Shown in pieces: positions 1 to 8,808 of a stretch of DNA of 37,532 bases. Source of the DNA: an uncultured Prevotellaceae bacterium (lineage in GTDB: Bacteria > Bacteroidota > Bacteroidia > Bacteroidales > Bacteroidaceae); contig CACZRN010000029.1 of the NCBI GenBank assembly GCA_902783625.1, forward strand, positions 1-37,532, given 5' to 3'. Within the stretch, counting starts at the first letter, position 1, and every line of letters starts with the position of its first letter. Position numbers and translations under genes: made by a program. The notes under the pieces were generated by a model, which saw only the letters and a program-made list of their open reading frames with translations, ran no database searches and was not told the origin of the DNA.

Positions 1-2423
1 GTAGTGAGTACTCCGTCGGCGTTCTCAGGAATCTTATACTCAAACTCACCGTAAATCTCATCACTTACATCGCCGCTTGCGGTAAGACCACCTGTCTCCG
101 GTATGATTGTGCCAAAGGCTGTTGCATCGGCATCGATAAGCATCTGGTAACCAGAACCGTCTTGCCATACATCACCGGCAGTAAGAATGATTGTTGCAAT
201 GTTTCTTTCCTCTTCAGGAGCAGCAACATGGTAGCGGATGTTCCACTCTTGCTCCTCACCGCCTGTCCAGCTGATATCAGCAGAAGACTCTGTGATATTG
301 TCAGCAGTTACATCGGTAGGAATCTCAAGACCTTCTGTGGTGAACTGATAGAGTTCTGACCAGTCGCTTGTCTCCTCACCTACGACACTCTGAACCTCAA
401 CATCGTATTGTGTTTCAGGCTCAAGTCCTTCGAGAGTGTAAGGTATCTCGGTGATGTCGTTCACATAAGTCCATGAATTCTCCTCTGCTTCCTTGTCGAC
501 ATGCATCTTGAATACTACGTCGTCGATATATACTGCCCAATTATCAGAACAATGGTAGTGACGGAAAGCAATAATTCCCTTTCCACTGTATTCTGAGAGG
601 TCGAATTCATAAGTCTCACCTGCTGCTGGTGGAACTATGTCTTCGCCTAATTGTTTAGCATTTGCCATTGCTTCTTCAGTAAGCTCTTCAGCTTCAATCA
701 AGTACACAGCAATGGTATCAGGATACGAGTCTGAACGGTTCCATGACTTAAACGAAACTGATCCTCCAAGCTCGAATTCTGGAGTGAACAGCCAGTTGTC
801 AGGAGTAAGAGCTTCATTGTTTGCATAGCTTGCTGAATAGAAGCATACATCGTCTTGAGCATCACTCGAATATGCAAGGCCCCAGTTGTTGCCATCGCCA
901 TCGGCATCATAAATCGACCAGCCTGCTTCAATTTGTTCTTCATAGCCATCCAATGGGAAATCATAAACAATCTCAGATATCGGTGCTGACGATGACGGAC
1001 GATAACGCAGGTTCCATCTATCCTCCTCGTGACCTGTCCATTTGATATCGGCATTATGCATACCGATGTTCTCAGCAGTAACCTCAATTGGAATTACGAT
1101 CTCGACAGGCAGTGTGGTGAAGAGTGTAGATGCTGTCCAAGCGCTGACGATCTCGCCAACAGCCTGTACCTGTACCTCGTAGTCGGTAGCTGGAGAAAGA
1201 CCTTCAATAGTGTAAGGAATCTCCTCTACGCCCTCAACCAGTGTCCACTCTGGCTCGTCAATGCCACCTGGTATTTCAATCTTCACATCGTCGATATTCA
1301 GACGGAACATGTCAGTAACATTATAGTGACGGAATGCCACATAGCCTTCACCCTCATATGCACTCAGGTCGAATTCATAGTTTGTCATTGCACCTGTAGC
1401 AGTGATATCATCCGAAATCTTCTCAAAATTTTCTACATTAGTAGGATCGCCTGTGCATACATACACAGCAAACACCTCAGCAGCATAACTTGGATCCTGT
1501 CCACATGCGTAGAACGATACTTTTCCTCCGAGAGTAACCTTCGGCGTGATGAGCCAGTTGTCGGGAGTGAGTGCCGATCCGCTGGCATAGCTTGCAGATG
1601 CCATTACACCAATGCCACTATTACTTTGCTGTTGAGCAGAAGAGATACATGTCCAATTGTATCCATCTCCGTCGGCATCAATAAACGACCAGTCTGCCAG
1701 CTGAGCCTCATCCTCGAAGTCCCATTTCTTGTTGAGCCTTGACGGGTCTATAGCTTTGCGATATTGCAGATTCCATTTTGTGGAATTGCCAGCCTCTGTC
1801 CATGCAATCTCAGCAGACTTTGTAGAAGGATTTGCAGTCACATCTATTGGAGCGGCAGGAGCCTCAACTACCTTTTGCAGCACTATATCATAGCTGTAAA
1901 AAAAGAAATTCAACGCGTCCGTCACGGTATTCTCAATATAATAGTTGGTCAGTGTGAGAGTTTTGGTGGCATCATCGTATGCGAATTTCAGGCTCGCCAA
2001 ACTACTACCATCGTCACTACCACATGCGTAAATTGAGTAACTACTATAACTACCAACATACTGTCCATTTGGGAATTCAGCAACGCCATCAGCAAGAGTA
2101 CCCTTTATCCATCCATCAGGACAGGTGTAAACAATACCCTTAATCCAAACCTCGTCACCATCGAAAGCAACCGAGATAGCATTACCGTTTGTATAAGCGG
2201 TGCCATTGGAAATGTAATTACCGGTAAGTGTCCAGTCCTGAATTTCAGCCGACTCTGGCGGAGTGATCAATTCATCACCCTCAGCCTCAGCCTTCTGAAT
2301 CTTCATGCTCTTGACAACCTTACCATCGTACTTCAAAGCTTTTGCAGACAAAAGCTTTCCTTGTGCGAACGATGCCATCGTGAAAACGAAAGCAAGCGCA
2401 ACAATCATGTAGATTTTTTTCAT
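1..2423 (-). CDS. Gingipain/HagA-type secreted adhesin, C-terminus cut by the left window edge
   Basis: The frame is open from ATG at 2423 to base 1 (about 807 codons, no stop), so the gene continues beyond the window. Residues 1-20 form a signal peptide (MKKIYMIVALAF...ASFAQ). Residues about 45-165 are an N-terminal module shared with the neighbouring adhesin (DGWIKGT, FPNGQYVG, SIYACG). An FN3-like stretch follows, then a cleaved-adhesin domain (about 233-380: DFEDEAQLADW, LTPDNWLITPKVTLGG, YEFDLSAYEGEGYVAFRHYN, IDDV). More FN3 and a second cleaved-adhesin domain (about 481-641) come next. The last visible part (about 737-807; AGDVWQDGSGYQMLIDAD) resembles DUF2436 of Porphyromonas gingivalis gingipains and HagA. 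In that family these domains bind haemoglobin, matrix proteins or other cells at the surface. No protease domain is visible here, but the missing end could hold one. Domain calls are recognised by eye; the ligand is unknown. Confidence 0.85.
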   Translation of the reverse strand, partial: MKKIYMIVALAFVFTMASFAQGKLLSAKALKYDGKVVKSMKIQKAEAEGDELITPPESAEIQDWTLTGNYISNGTAYTNGNAISVAFDGDEVWIKGIVYTCPDGWIKGTLADGVAEFPNGQYVGSYSSYSIYACGSDDGSSLASLKFAYDDATKTLTLTNYYIENTVTDALNFFFYSYDIVLQKVVEAPAAPIDVTANPSTKSAEIAWTEAGNSTKWNLQYRKAIDPSRLNKKWDFEDEAQLADWSFIDADGDGYNWTCISSAQQQSNSGIGVMASASYASGSALTPDNWLITPKVTLGGKVSFYACGQDPSYAAEVFAVYVCTGDPTNVENFEKISDDITATGAMTNYEFDLSAYEGEGYVAFRHYNVTDMFRLNIDDVKIEIPGGIDEPEWTLVEGVEEIPYTIEGLSPATDYEVQVQAVGEIVSAWTASTLFTTLPVEIVIPIEVTAENIGMHNADIKWTGHEEDRWNLRYRPSSSAPISEIVYDFPLDGYEEQIEAGWSIYDADGDGNNWGLAYSSDAQDDVCFYSASYANNEALTPDNWLFTPEFELGGSVSFKSWNRSDSYPDTIAVYLIEAEELTEEAMANAKQLGEDIVPPAAGETYEFDLSEYSGKGIIAFRHYHCSDNWAVYIDDVVFKMHVDKEAEENSWTYVNDITEIPYTLEGLEPETQYDVEVQSVVGEETSDWSELYQFTTEGLEIPTDVTADNITESSADISWTGGEEQEWNIRYHVAAPEEERNIATIILTAGDVWQDGSGYQMLIDADATAFGTIIPETGGLTASGDVSDEIYGEFEYKIPENADGVLT

Positions 2424-2554
2424 AAGCTTGTGTTTAATATTAATAAATTAGTAATTAAAAAAGTTCATTTTTTAAGCATCTAAAACATAGTAAGACATAG
2501 TCTAAGTAATTTGGTTGGAATAACATTTTTATACAAAATGTCATTAATTTCGTG

Positions 2555-2585
2555 CAAAATTATTACTTTTTTAGTTATAAACAAA
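2555..2585 (-). promoter_or_regulatory. Bacteroidota-type promoter of the left-edge adhesin
   Basis: On the minus strand TTTG (2582-2585) is followed after 19 nt by TAATTTTG (2555-2562), a full match to the TTTG/TAnnTTTG promoter of this phylum. It implies a 5' leader of about 125 nt before the ATG at 2423. The stretch 2424-2670 is very AT-rich and holds nothing else I can recognise. Confidence 0.75.
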
Positions 2586-2669
2586 AAAAATCCCATATTT
2601 TTTCATCACAAAATAACTTTTTGATTTATTAAGTCCTACGGCATAGTCTGACGTTCAATGTTTTTTCAT

Positions 2670-2709
2670 AAAAAAGAACAGGGAAACCTGCTAGAGTCTC
2701 CCTGTTCTT
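2670..2709 (-). terminator. Intrinsic terminator of the adhesin/small-peptide operon
   Basis: A perfect stem, GAACAGGGA (2676-2684) with TCCCTGTTC (2699-2707), extended by two A-T pairs. On the minus strand it is followed directly by a U run (2671-2675). It lies 22 nt past the stop of the small peptide gene and ends transcription coming from the second adhesin. Confidence 0.85.
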
Positions 2710-2730
2710 ACTATTATTAAAAAACTACGA

Positions 2731-2886
2731 TTAATCCCAATAGTCGTCCTCATCATCAGCATCAAATTCCTTACTGAACTGATTGCCATCGCCTTCCTCA
2801 TTATATATTGAGTTCATAGCACAAAACGAATTTTCAATAACCAAGCTGCGTACAATAGCCTTGGGTGCTGTATATTCTTTCTTCAT
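2731..2886 (-). CDS. Small acidic 51-residue peptide, unknown function
   Basis: A 51-codon frame from ATG at 2886 to TAA at 2731-2733. The peptide starts MKKEYTAPKAIVRSLVIENS, has one Cys (residue 22), and ends in a strongly acidic tail (FDADDEDDYWD). It begins 18 nt after the stop of the upstream adhesin, and its ribosome site is a full AGGAGGG about 7 nt before the ATG. That is striking because Bacteroidota genes seldom use strong Shine-Dalgarno sites. The terminator right after it makes it the last gene of a two-gene operon. Short MKK-Y-x-x-P peptides with acidic tails are common in Bacteroidales from memory, but I know of no function. The N-terminus is not a convincing signal peptide. It could be a modified-peptide precursor or an adhesin partner; both are guesses. 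Confidence 0.75.
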   Translation of the reverse strand: MKKEYTAPKAIVRSLVIENSFCAMNSIYNEEGDGNQFSKEFDADDEDDYWD

Positions 2887-2904
2887 AATCGTGCCCTCCT
2901 TATA

Positions 2905-4884
2905 TTATTTTACAACAATTTTCTTACCATTCACAATGTAGATGCCCTTTGCAGGACGTACCACACGGCGACCCTGCAGGTCGTAAACCTCGTTGGCATC
3001 AGCCTTTTCGTTTACAATCAAGCTTTCGATACCTGTCGCATCACCTCCGAATGGATAACCCTTAGCCTGAGCTGCATCCTGAGGAACAGCAAGATATGCC
3101 TTGTGGGCCTTGGTATTCAGCTTGGTACCGCTATTAGAATTCTTGTCCCAATAGAATCCGATGCTGTTTTCCTCGCTAGCTCCATTGAGCGAGAGCATGT
3201 AGTATTTATATCCTTCAGCGTTGATTGTAGCATCCTCGTCGCTTCCGCGGAGCATGTTGTTCTCTGCACTGGCACCTGTCTCATTGGTCACTGCGAAGCT
3301 AAAGTCGGTCGCCTCACTCAGTTTGCTTGCTGTCTTCAGTACAACAGCCGTACCAGCCGGAATAATCTCCTTCACCTCCTCGAGCGTGACATTGCCATTG
3401 GCAACTGTCGCGGTGTAAGCACCTATGCCCTCTGGAATGACGAGATTCTTATCGCTATAGAAGAGAGTAGCATAGTTGAACTCGCCATCTGTAGCCGCAG
3501 CCGGCACAGTTACGGTGATGTCCGTTGGTGCAAGAGTAGTAAACAGAGTTGATTCAGTCCATTCACTTGTAACACCAAAAAGTATAGATTGGACTTGCAC
3601 CTCATAATTTGTCTCCGGTTCAAGGCCTTCAATTGTATAATTCTCACTATCAAGCCCAGCTACATTAATCCATGCAGCCTCACTTTCACCGCCAGGTAAT
3701 ACCACAGTCACATCATCTACTTCCAAATAGAACATATCACTACAATTATAGTGACGTATAGCAATATATCCCTCACCTTCGTAAGAACTTAAATCGAATT
3801 CATACTTGGTCATTGTACCAGTAGCTGTAATATCGCCATCAGAGACCATTACGAAATCCTCTATAGAAGAAGGTTCACCTACGCATACATATACAGCAAA
3901 TACTTCCGCAGCATAATTAGGATCATATCCACATGCGAAGAAAGATACCTTACCACCCAAAGTAACCTTTGGAGTTATGAGCCAGTTGTCTGGAGTCAGA
4001 ACCCCAGATGTGTTGTCGTAACTTGCAGATAGAAACGCATATGATCCACTATACGCTTTATTTCCTACATTGTAGTACGCCCAACCATTTCCATCTCCAT
4101 CGTTATCAATAACTGACCAGTCGGAAAGAAGGCTGCTATCCTCAAAATCCCAGGTCGTCATAAGCGACGGATCTATTTCTTTTATTTCGCGATAACGTAA
4201 ATTCCACCCTGTAGCAGCACTTGTTTCCTCCCAAGAAATTGCAGCTGAGGTCACTGCTGGCTCTGCTTCAACGTTTGCGGGAGTAGGTATTACTCCGTCT
4301 TCCTGCACAACAATGTCATTACTAAAGAAAAAGTACGATAATTCCGTTGTAGAGGTATTTTCAATGTATATATTATTTAGGATAAGTAAATTAAGGCTCT
4401 CATAGTAAGTGAAAGTTAAATCAGTTAAAGCGCCACCATCATTTGCACCACAAGCATAAATTGAATTACTTCCATAATCACCTACATATTGCCCGTTTGG
4501 AAATGTAACGGTCGTCCCATCTATTGTTCCCTTTATCCATCCATTAGGACACAAAAAGGACAAGCCTTGAATGTAAACATCATTCCCATCGAAAGCGACA
4601 GAAATAGCATTAGGATTAGAATAAGCATTCCCATTGTTATAATAACTGCCTGAAATCAGCCAATCTGTTTCAACAGTAGCACTCTCTGGAGGCGACACTA
4701 AATCAACAGATTCAGCTTTTGCAGCAAGAATTTTCTTGGAATTAGTAGCATTAAATAATCTATTAGCTACCACCTCCCTAATATCCAATTTTAGTTCTTT
4801 GCCCTCAACAAGATTATGACCTTGGGCAAATGATGCCATCGTACACACGAGGGCAAGGAATAAAGTAGTGTAGAATTTCTTCAT
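2905..4884 (-). CDS. Secreted adhesin with cleaved-adhesin and FN3 domains, C-terminal sorting-like tail
   Basis: The protein has 659 residues from ATG at 4884; a TTG three codons upstream is less likely because the signal peptide starts MKKFYTTLFLALVCTMASFA. Residues about 50-190 are the N-terminal module shared with the adjacent adhesin (NGWIKGTIDG, FPNGQYVGDYGS, SIYACGANDGG). An FN3-like segment follows, then one cleaved-adhesin domain (about 243-397: DFEDSSLLSDW, LTPDNWLITPKVTLGG, YEFDLSSYEGEGYIAIRHYN, VDDVTV) and another FN3 (about 400-455). The last 40 residues (VYDLQGRRVVRP..KGIYIVNGKKIVVK) look like a type IX-type C-terminal sorting signal. It is likely exported and surface attached. 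It has its own promoter, heads an operon with the small acidic peptide, and is clearly a paralogue of the left-edge gene with fewer domains. The binding target cannot be read from the sequence. Confidence 0.88.
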   Translation of the reverse strand: MKKFYTTLFLALVCTMASFAQGHNLVEGKELKLDIREVVANRLFNATNSKKILAAKAESVDLVSPPESATVETDWLISGSYYNNGNAYSNPNAISVAFDGNDVYIQGLSFLCPNGWIKGTIDGTTVTFPNGQYVGDYGSNSIYACGANDGGALTDLTFTYYESLNLLILNNIYIENTSTTELSYFFFSNDIVVQEDGVIPTPANVEAEPAVTSAAISWEETSAATGWNLRYREIKEIDPSLMTTWDFEDSSLLSDWSVIDNDGDGNGWAYYNVGNKAYSGSYAFLSASYDNTSGVLTPDNWLITPKVTLGGKVSFFACGYDPNYAAEVFAVYVCVGEPSSIEDFVMVSDGDITATGTMTKYEFDLSSYEGEGYIAIRHYNCSDMFYLEVDDVTVVLPGGESEAAWINVAGLDSENYTIEGLEPETNYEVQVQSILFGVTSEWTESTLFTTLAPTDITVTVPAAATDGEFNYATLFYSDKNLVIPEGIGAYTATVANGNVTLEEVKEIIPAGTAVVLKTASKLSEATDFSFAVTNETGASAENNMLRGSDEDATINAEGYKYYMLSLNGASEENSIGFYWDKNSNSGTKLNTKAHKAYLAVPQDAAQAKGYPFGGDATGIESLIVNEKADANEVYDLQGRRVVRPAKGIYIVNGKKIVVK

Positions 4885-4951
4885 AAGTGTCAAATTAAAT
4901 ATTATACCTTTAAATAAATAATAAATCCAAATAATCTTTTACAATTTTGTG

Positions 4952-4983
4952 CAAAATTAATACATTTATGTATAAGTATCAAA
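4952..4983 (-). promoter_or_regulatory. Promoter of the second adhesin operon
   Basis: On the minus strand TTTG (4980-4983), 20 nt, then TAATTTTG (4952-4959). The sequence just after the -7 box (GCACAAAATT) resembles the start region of the other adhesin promoter (GCACGAAATT), which fits co-regulated paralogues. Confidence 0.65.
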
Positions 4984-4989
4984 TAAATC

Positions 4990-5094
4990 TTAATTATTCC
5001 GTTCGGTTTTAAGACTCTTTAACAATTCCTCTACATATTCTTCATTTTCGACACTCTTTGGATACAACAAAAAAGCAATGTGAGCTGGAAGAGA
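4990..5094 (-). pseudogene. Possible 3' remnant of a lost gene
   Basis: On the minus strand an open stretch without ATG reads LPAHIAFLLYPKSVENEEYV and continues to a TAA at 4990-4992 (ends LKTERNN). The composition looks like a genuine protein C-terminus. It is cut upstream by an in-frame TAA and by the palindromic repeat at 5110. I do not recognise the family, and about 34 codons can be open by chance, so this is weak. Confidence 0.25.
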
Positions 5095-5109
5095 TTATAT
5101 AGTGAAAAT

Positions 5110-5196
5110 AATTTTGCTAGCAAAATTTCGATTAAAGGGCCTCTTTAATGGCATTAAAAAGCCTCTCTATTGAAAATTTTGCTAGCAAAATTTTCA
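5110..5196. repeat. Palindrome-flanked 22-bp-phase intergenic repeat, copy 1
   Basis: Two copies of the palindrome AATTTTGCTAGCAAAATT (5110-5127; 5175-5192, the second extended to a perfect 26-bp palindrome at 5171-5196) have centres exactly 65 bp apart. The 47 bp between them holds two GCCTCT cores 22 bp apart (5139 and 5161). The same architecture recurs ungapped at 16805-16887. The rest of the gap (5197-5395) shows no gene or recognisable signal. Confidence 0.85.
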
Positions 5197-5395
5197 TATC
5201 TCGCGAAAAGCTCTGTCCATAAGGGGTTTCGCAAGGGGATAGAAAAAGTTGAGATGTGTATGGTGAAGGTGTCACTTTACGGAGGTATGGGCTAATTTAT
5301 GCTTAGCATGTGGGCACGCGATTGTGAGATGATTCGTAGGCAATCTATGACTATAATACATGTTTTAGAGTGAAGAACAGAAAAATATCCAGCAT

Positions 5396-5403
5396 TAATT
5401 TTG
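5396..5403 (+). promoter_or_regulatory. Candidate -7 box for the B12 riboswitch transcript
   Basis: TAATTTTG matches TAnnTTTG and lies about 35 nt upstream of the first riboswitch bases. No TTTG sits at the expected -33 spacing, so the promoter is weak or diverged. Confidence 0.4.
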
Positions 5404-5436
5404 CACAGCGGAAGAATTATAGTAATTTCGCAGATG

Positions 5437-5605
5437 CAATTGGTTCAAACGCTGATTAAAATGGGAAACGGGTGCAAGTCCCGTACAGTCCCGCTGCTGT
5501 GACCGGTACTTCATACTCTCCTTGTGCACGCATGCCACTGGCCTACGACTGGGAAGGCGCACGAAGGGAAACACCGGAAGTCAGAAGACCTGCCAAGAGC
5601 TATGT
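5437..5605 (+). promoter_or_regulatory. Cobalamin (AdoCbl-type) riboswitch
   Basis: The leader of btuB carries the ordered conserved blocks of a cobalamin riboswitch. These are a GGGAA-ACGGGTGCAAGTCCCG stem-loop (about 5462-5485), the GTCCCGCTGCTGTGACCGG core (about 5489-5507), GCCACTGG and a GGGAAGGC segment (about 5532-5556), and the B12 box CCGGAAGTCAGAAGACCTGCC (about 5574-5594). The gene order behind it (btuB, btuG, btuF) agrees: B12 binding should lower uptake expression. The outer boundaries are approximate. Confidence 0.92.
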
Positions 5606-5629
5606 GCACTTAAAATGAGGTGCGCAGTA

Positions 5630-5657
5630 TCGAGCTGTCAAAGTCTCGAGGAAGACG
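5630..5657 (+). promoter_or_regulatory. Regulatory hairpin abutting the btuB ribosome site
   Basis: TCGAG (5630-5634) pairs with CTCGA (5645-5649) around a 10-nt loop (CTGTCAAAGT). The 3' arm runs into the purine-rich site GAGGAAG just before ATG 5658. There is no U run, so this looks like the expression platform of a translational cobalamin riboswitch, hiding the ribosome site when B12 is bound. The loop-loop pairing with the aptamer is not proven here. Confidence 0.6.
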
Positions 5658-7628
5658 ATGAAGCATCTACATGTATTTATAGCAGCATTGTGTTCTTTCA
5701 CTACGAGCGTGCATGCTCAAGTGGCAGGGCGCGACACGGCGGCCGTGATGATTGACGGGGTCGACGTTACTGCAACGTATGCCGAAAGAGCGATAACAGC
5801 CTCAGTGCCACAACAGACAATCGATACCGACGACATGCTGCGGCTGGGCATAGCAAGTATGGCAGATGCGCTGAAGCACTTATCGGGCATCACCGTGAGA
5901 GACTATGGCGGTGCAGGGGGAATGAAAACGATATCGGTGCGAGGACTTGGAAGCCGACACACTGCAGTAGCCTACGACGGCATACTGCTCAACGACTGCC
6001 AGACAGGCGAGATAGACTTGTCGCGCTACAGCATCGAGGGGATAAGCAGTATGACGCTTGGCATTGGCGATGACGACAATATTTTCATGCCTGCAAGGAA
6101 CATGACGGCTGCTGCTACACTCTACATAAATCCATTTTCAGGAAAGAATCGGCAGCCGCTCACTAATGGTGTGGCGGGATTGGCGACAGGAGCATGGGGA
6201 ATGATACAACCTTATGCTTATCTGAACAAAAGCATAGGAAACAATCTCAATATTCATGCCACCGGGGAATATCTGCATGCTGACAACAACTATCCGTTCA
6301 CTCTAACCAATATAGAGTTGAAGACGAGCGAGCGGAGGACAAACAGCAAGATGAACAGCGGACACGCCGAAGCAGGAATCGACTGGCAGATAGCTCCGGC
6401 AACCAATATGACGGCGATGGTGTACTACTACGACAACGACCGCCAGCTGCCAGGAATAGTGAGGCTTTACACCAACGAGAACGATGAGACATTGCACGAC
6501 CGCAATATATTCGCACAATTGTCGCTGCGATCAGATGTCGGTAAAGCATGGCGACTGATGGCAAACGGCAAATGGAACTGGGCATCGACACGCTACCACA
6601 ACGGAATGCCAACGGGAGGCATAAGCAGCGCCAGCTATCTGCAGCGAGAGTGGTATGGCTCGATGACGGCGATGTATTCACCCACACAATGGCTCTCGGC
6701 ATCCTACTCCACCGACATCATAGCCAACTCGCTCAACACTCAGAGCAACCCGAGCAGAACCACATGGTTGCAAGCACTTGCAGCAAAGATCGGTACTCCA
6801 CGACTGACAGCTACCGCACGGTTGCTACGCTCAGATATCTACGACAGTCACGACAACGGCGAGAGACATTCCGAACACAGGTTTTCGCCATCTGTGAGCC
6901 TATCGTACAGAATAGCAAGCAGCGAGATGATATACGTCAGAGCCATGTGGAAAGAGATTTTCAGAATGCCTACATTCAACGAGCTGTACTATTATCACAT
7001 CGGCAGCACATCGCTTACTCCAGAGAAAACAAGCCAAATGAATGTAGGTATCACGTGGCAAAGCCAGAAAATGGGCAGGCTCACAGCAAGCATTACTACC
7101 GATATATATATAAATAAGGTGAAAGACAAGATCGTGGCAATACCGTTCAACATGTTCATCTGGCGAATGACAAATATCGCTGAGGTGCGTTCGGTGGGTG
7201 TCGATGCCAATGCCGACATCTGTTTCTCGATTAACAACCGACAGCAGATGATGCTCTCACAGAACTACACATGGCAGCGTGTGGAGAACCACACCAACAG
7301 CTCGTCGCCATATTACGGCAACCAGATAGCATATACCCCTGAGCATACTTTCGCCACCACTCTCACATGGACAAATCCTTGGGTATGTCTATCGGTATCT
7401 ATCGACGGGATGAGTCATCGCTGGACAACCAACGAGCACAGCAATGGCACCAGGCTGGCGGGATTTGCTGAACTCGGAGCAAGTGCATACAGGGATTTCC
7501 ACATGGGCAACGTCACTCTCACGGCAAGGGTTGTGGCACAGAATTTGCTCGATAAACAATACGACATTGTAGCCCACTACCCCATGCCTGGGCGAGCGTG
7601 GAAAGCATCAATTGAGGTGAGATTCTGA
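5658..7628 (+). CDS. btuB: TonB-dependent cobalamin receptor, BtuB-like
   Basis: The protein has 656 residues: a signal peptide (MKHLHVFIAALCSFTTSVHA), a short TonB-box-like region (VMIDGVDVTAT), a plug domain (about 40-150: MADALKHLSGITVRDYGG, ISVRGLGSRHTAVAYDGI) and a C-terminal beta-barrel ending in aromatic F (ASIEVRF), the usual outer-membrane assembly signal. It should move cobalamin across the outer membrane using TonB energy. The substrate is inferred from the riboswitch directly upstream and from btuG and btuF downstream. It lacks the N-terminal carboxypeptidase-like extension of SusC-type receptors. It is the first gene of the operon; the gap to btuG is 37 nt. Confidence 0.9.
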   Translation: MKHLHVFIAALCSFTTSVHAQVAGRDTAAVMIDGVDVTATYAERAITASVPQQTIDTDDMLRLGIASMADALKHLSGITVRDYGGAGGMKTISVRGLGSRHTAVAYDGILLNDCQTGEIDLSRYSIEGISSMTLGIGDDDNIFMPARNMTAAATLYINPFSGKNRQPLTNGVAGLATGAWGMIQPYAYLNKSIGNNLNIHATGEYLHADNNYPFTLTNIELKTSERRTNSKMNSGHAEAGIDWQIAPATNMTAMVYYYDNDRQLPGIVRLYTNENDETLHDRNIFAQLSLRSDVGKAWRLMANGKWNWASTRYHNGMPTGGISSASYLQREWYGSMTAMYSPTQWLSASYSTDIIANSLNTQSNPSRTTWLQALAAKIGTPRLTATARLLRSDIYDSHDNGERHSEHRFSPSVSLSYRIASSEMIYVRAMWKEIFRMPTFNELYYYHIGSTSLTPEKTSQMNVGITWQSQKMGRLTASITTDIYINKVKDKIVAIPFNMFIWRMTNIAEVRSVGVDANADICFSINNRQQMMLSQNYTWQRVENHTNSSSPYYGNQIAYTPEHTFATTLTWTNPWVCLSVSIDGMSHRWTTNEHSNGTRLAGFAELGASAYRDFHMGNVTLTARVVAQNLLDKQYDIVAHYPMPGRAWKASIEVRF

Positions 7629-7665
7629 AGAATAACATTAAACAAAACAACAAAATATCAAGAGT

Positions 7666-8766
7666 ATGAAAAAGTATTTCTACATGTTTGCCTGCCTCTT
7701 CGCAGCAACAACACTGACAACATCGTGTATCAACGATGACGACGACCCTGTAGTAGAACCAGTAGTGAATATCGAAACCGACGGTGCGTTCATTTTGAAT
7801 GAAGGAAACTACTACTCCAACATCGACGGTTCGCTCGATTATCTCGACTACTCCACCGACAAAGTGACTCGTGGACTGTTTGCCACTGCCAACAAACGTT
7901 CACTGGGTAACACGCCTAACGACATGCTCGTCGGCAACAGCATCGTTTATATTGCCACCAACGGCGAAAACCGTATCGAGGTACTCAACAAGTCGACCAT
8001 GATGTCGATAAAGACTATCGAGATTCCATCACCACGTGAAATGACTTCCGACGGCACTTATGTCTATGTGACATCCTATGACGGACGAGTGAGGAAAATC
8101 GATCCGGAGTATAACATTGTAGTGGCACAGTCGGCTGTCATCGGCGACAATCTCGAAGGGATAACATACTTCGGCGGCAGCCTTTATGTATGCAACTCGT
8201 GCAAGCCTGGCGAGACTTATACCTACCACCGCGAGGTGGTGAAGCTAAACGCTTCGACAATGGGCAACGAAGGCACAATCTCCGTAGGGCTGAACCCCAC
8301 GCAGATCGTCACCGATGGCAACAGTCTATATGTGCTCTGCATGGGTGACTACGACTCAACTCCTGCCATTGTGCAGCGAATAAACATGAGCAACGGCAGT
8401 GTAAACGAGATTTCAAAAGCCACATTCATGTCGATTGCGGCAAATAAGCTTTATCTTATTAACGCACCGTGGGGAGCCACACCTACCTATCACGTATACG
8501 ACATTAAGACAGGGAGTGAGACTACATTCACCGAAGGCTCCGAGATATTCGCGCCTTGTGCCATCGCTGTCGACCCCATAAAGGGCGATGCATTCATTAC
8601 ATCCTACACCGAAAGCGAATATGGCTATGCTGACTACAATGGCGAGGGATACATAGTACACTACGACAAAAACGGTAACTTCATATCGAAGAACACCACA
8701 GGCGTCGGTCCCGCTACAGTGGCGTTTAACTACCACTACGAATATGGCTACCCGACAGTAAAATAA
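7666..8766 (+). CDS. btuG: Surface cobalamin-binding lipoprotein, BtuG-like beta-propeller
   Basis: A 366-residue lipoprotein with lipobox LTTSC (Cys21) followed by INDDDDP. An acidic run just after the lipid cysteine is the surface-export signal of Bacteroidota lipoproteins. The rest is made of about seven blade-like repeats (IVYIATNGENRIEVLNKST, YVYVTSYDGRVRKIDP, SLYVCNSC, SLYVLCMGD, KLYLINAPWG, DAFITSYT), as in YncE/BtuG propellers. In Bacteroides, BtuG sits on top of BtuB and captures B12 with very high affinity before handing it over. The position between btuB and btuF, behind a B12 riboswitch, supports the same role. The assignment is by context and repeat pattern; no binding residue is identified here. 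Confidence 0.85.
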   Translation: MKKYFYMFACLFAATTLTTSCINDDDDPVVEPVVNIETDGAFILNEGNYYSNIDGSLDYLDYSTDKVTRGLFATANKRSLGNTPNDMLVGNSIVYIATNGENRIEVLNKSTMMSIKTIEIPSPREMTSDGTYVYVTSYDGRVRKIDPEYNIVVAQSAVIGDNLEGITYFGGSLYVCNSCKPGETYTYHREVVKLNASTMGNEGTISVGLNPTQIVTDGNSLYVLCMGDYDSTPAIVQRINMSNGSVNEISKATFMSIAANKLYLINAPWGATPTYHVYDIKTGSETTFTEGSEIFAPCAIAVDPIKGDAFITSYTESEYGYADYNGEGYIVHYDKNGNFISKNTTGVGPATVAFNYHYEYGYPTVK

Positions 8767-8808
8767 TGATTACTGAAGATTGAAAACAGCAAACCGTTAT
8801 TTATTGTT

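Noticed and set aside
1029-1742. Plus-strand open frame of 237 codons opposite the left adhesin
   Set aside because: The minus strand is open over 2.4 kb with signal peptide and repeated domains; the plus frame has no recognisable feature.
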